The notes beneath the pieces are model-generated. The model saw nothing but the letters and a program-made list of their open reading frames with translations, did not search any database and was not told the origin of the DNA. Shown piece after piece: positions 63,451 to 64,000 of a stretch of 64,000 nucleotides of DNA (the stretch's first letter is position 1; every line of letters starts with the position of its first letter). A program made the position numbers and the translations under genes. Origin of the DNA: Cohnella algarum. Its GTDB lineage: Bacteria > Bacillota > Bacilli > Paenibacillales > Paenibacillaceae. The stretch lies in the NCBI RefSeq assembly GCF_016937515.1, contig NZ_JAFHKM010000002.1:2661001-2725000 (forward strand). The letters are read 5' to 3'.

Positions 63451-64000
63451 GTGGCCGGATTGAAGGATTATACGAATACCGCCGTTTCGCGCAATCGCGA
63501 GCAGATCGAACACCACGTTCGGGAAATATTGAAGCTGATCGGGGAGGATGTCGAGCGCGAAGGCCTGCTCGATACGCCGGCCCGCGTGACGCGGATGTAC
63601 GAGGAAATATTCGCGGGCTACGAAGTCGATCCGCGCGACGTGCTCGGCGTGACGTTCGACGAAAAGCACGAGGAGCTCGTCATCGTCAAGGATATCGTTT
63701 ACTACAGCCAGTGCGAGCACCATATGGCGCCGTTTTTCGGCAAAGCCCATATCGGCTATATTCCAAGCGGCAAAATCGCGGGCCTGAGCAAGCTGGCCCG
63801 GCTCGTGGAGGCGGTCACCCGCAGGCTGCAGGTGCAGGAGCGGATCACGTCGCAAATCGCCGACATTCTCGAGGAGTCGCTCGATCCGCACGGCGTCATG
63901 GTCGTCGTCGAAGGCGAGCATCTGTGCATGTGCTCCCGCGGCGTCAAGAAGCCGGGAAGCAAAACGGTAACGTCGGCCGTGCGCGGCCAGTTCCGCAACA
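63451..64000 (+). CDS. folE: GTP cyclohydrolase I (cut by window end)
   Basis: At least 183 aa from GTG 63451 (AAGGAGGAAG upstream); the 3' end lies outside. Zinc-site residues appear in [20 protein letters not shown] and [20 protein letters not shown] follows just before the edge. It converts GTP to dihydroneopterin triphosphate, the first step of folate synthesis and also of preQ0/queuosine synthesis, in line with queG nearby. Confidence 0.93.
   Translation, partial: MAGLKDYTNTAVSRNREQIEHHVREILKLIGEDVEREGLLDTPARVTRMYEEIFAGYEVDPRDVLGVTFDEKHEELVIVKDIVYYSQCEHHMAPFFGKAHIGYIPSGKIAGLSKLARLVEAVTRRLQVQERITSQIADILEESLDPHGVMVVVEGEHLCMCSRGVKKPGSKTVTSAVRGQFRN

Overview
The window looks like a stretch of chromosome from a high-GC, endospore-forming Bacillota, most likely a Paenibacillaceae member of the Cohnella/Paenibacillus type. 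This is inferred from a YhcN-type sporulation lipoprotein, a caa3 oxidase operon of Bacillus type, bacilliredoxin, EcsAB- and YneF-like proteins, strong GGAGG ribosome binding sites and GC-rich codon use. No rRNA, tRNA, transposase, phage gene or CRISPR array was seen.

Layout. 1-2150: end of an FHA-domain gene, a small conserved gene, a long non-coding convergent region (repeat copy A and a 52-bp tandem array) and a YhcN lipoprotein. 2390-8000: ctaCDEFG-ctaM, i.e. cytochrome caa3 oxidase and assembly factors, preceded by a ResD-like site. 8000-13700: a small SASP-like gene, an RluA-family pseudouridine synthase, and a GntR(YtrA)-controlled ABC operon. 13.8-15.2 kb: an NSS transporter. 15.3-19.2 kb: a Fur-controlled siderophore ABC operon. 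19.3-31.8 kb: a probable catabolic regulon made of an HpsN-like (HisD-family) dehydrogenase, a CUT1-type ABC importer, a YesM/YesN-type two-component system, an MFS protein, an amidase and a double SnoaL-like protein. Three of its transcription units share one unusual promoter-proximal motif. 31.9-38.9 kb: arabinan/arabinoside genes (GH127, GH51) with AraC and ArsR-type regulators, plus an atypical SDR and lspA. 39.0-42.4 kb: preQ1 riboswitch plus YhhQ queuosine-precursor transporter, an Fsr-like MFS, an Rrf2 regulator and a FucU/RbsD protein. 43-47.2 kb: divergent xylR / xylAB with the xyl operator. 47.3-57.7 kb: EcsAB-like ABC transporter, flavoprotein, small proteins, bacilliredoxin, nadE, acpS, cytochrome c, AraC regulator, mutY, sodA. 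58.1-64 kb: GNAT, DUF402 phosphatase, signal peptidase I, queG, ogt, HD-GYP-like protein, yneF and folE (cut by the window end).

The most unusual structure is a dispersed element of about 180 bp, present four times. Each copy has four 15-bp TTGGAT-type palindromes at exactly 51, 62 and 51 bp spacing, two pointing one way and two the other, and every copy lies between convergent genes. Other points are the shared GTGCACC...GTCAATC promoter motif of the 19-32 kb cluster, the 52-bp hairpin array, and four genes (ctaD, ctaG, the MFS gene and GH127) each broken by one missing base in a G/C homopolymer. The last pattern suggests sequencing error more than real gene decay.
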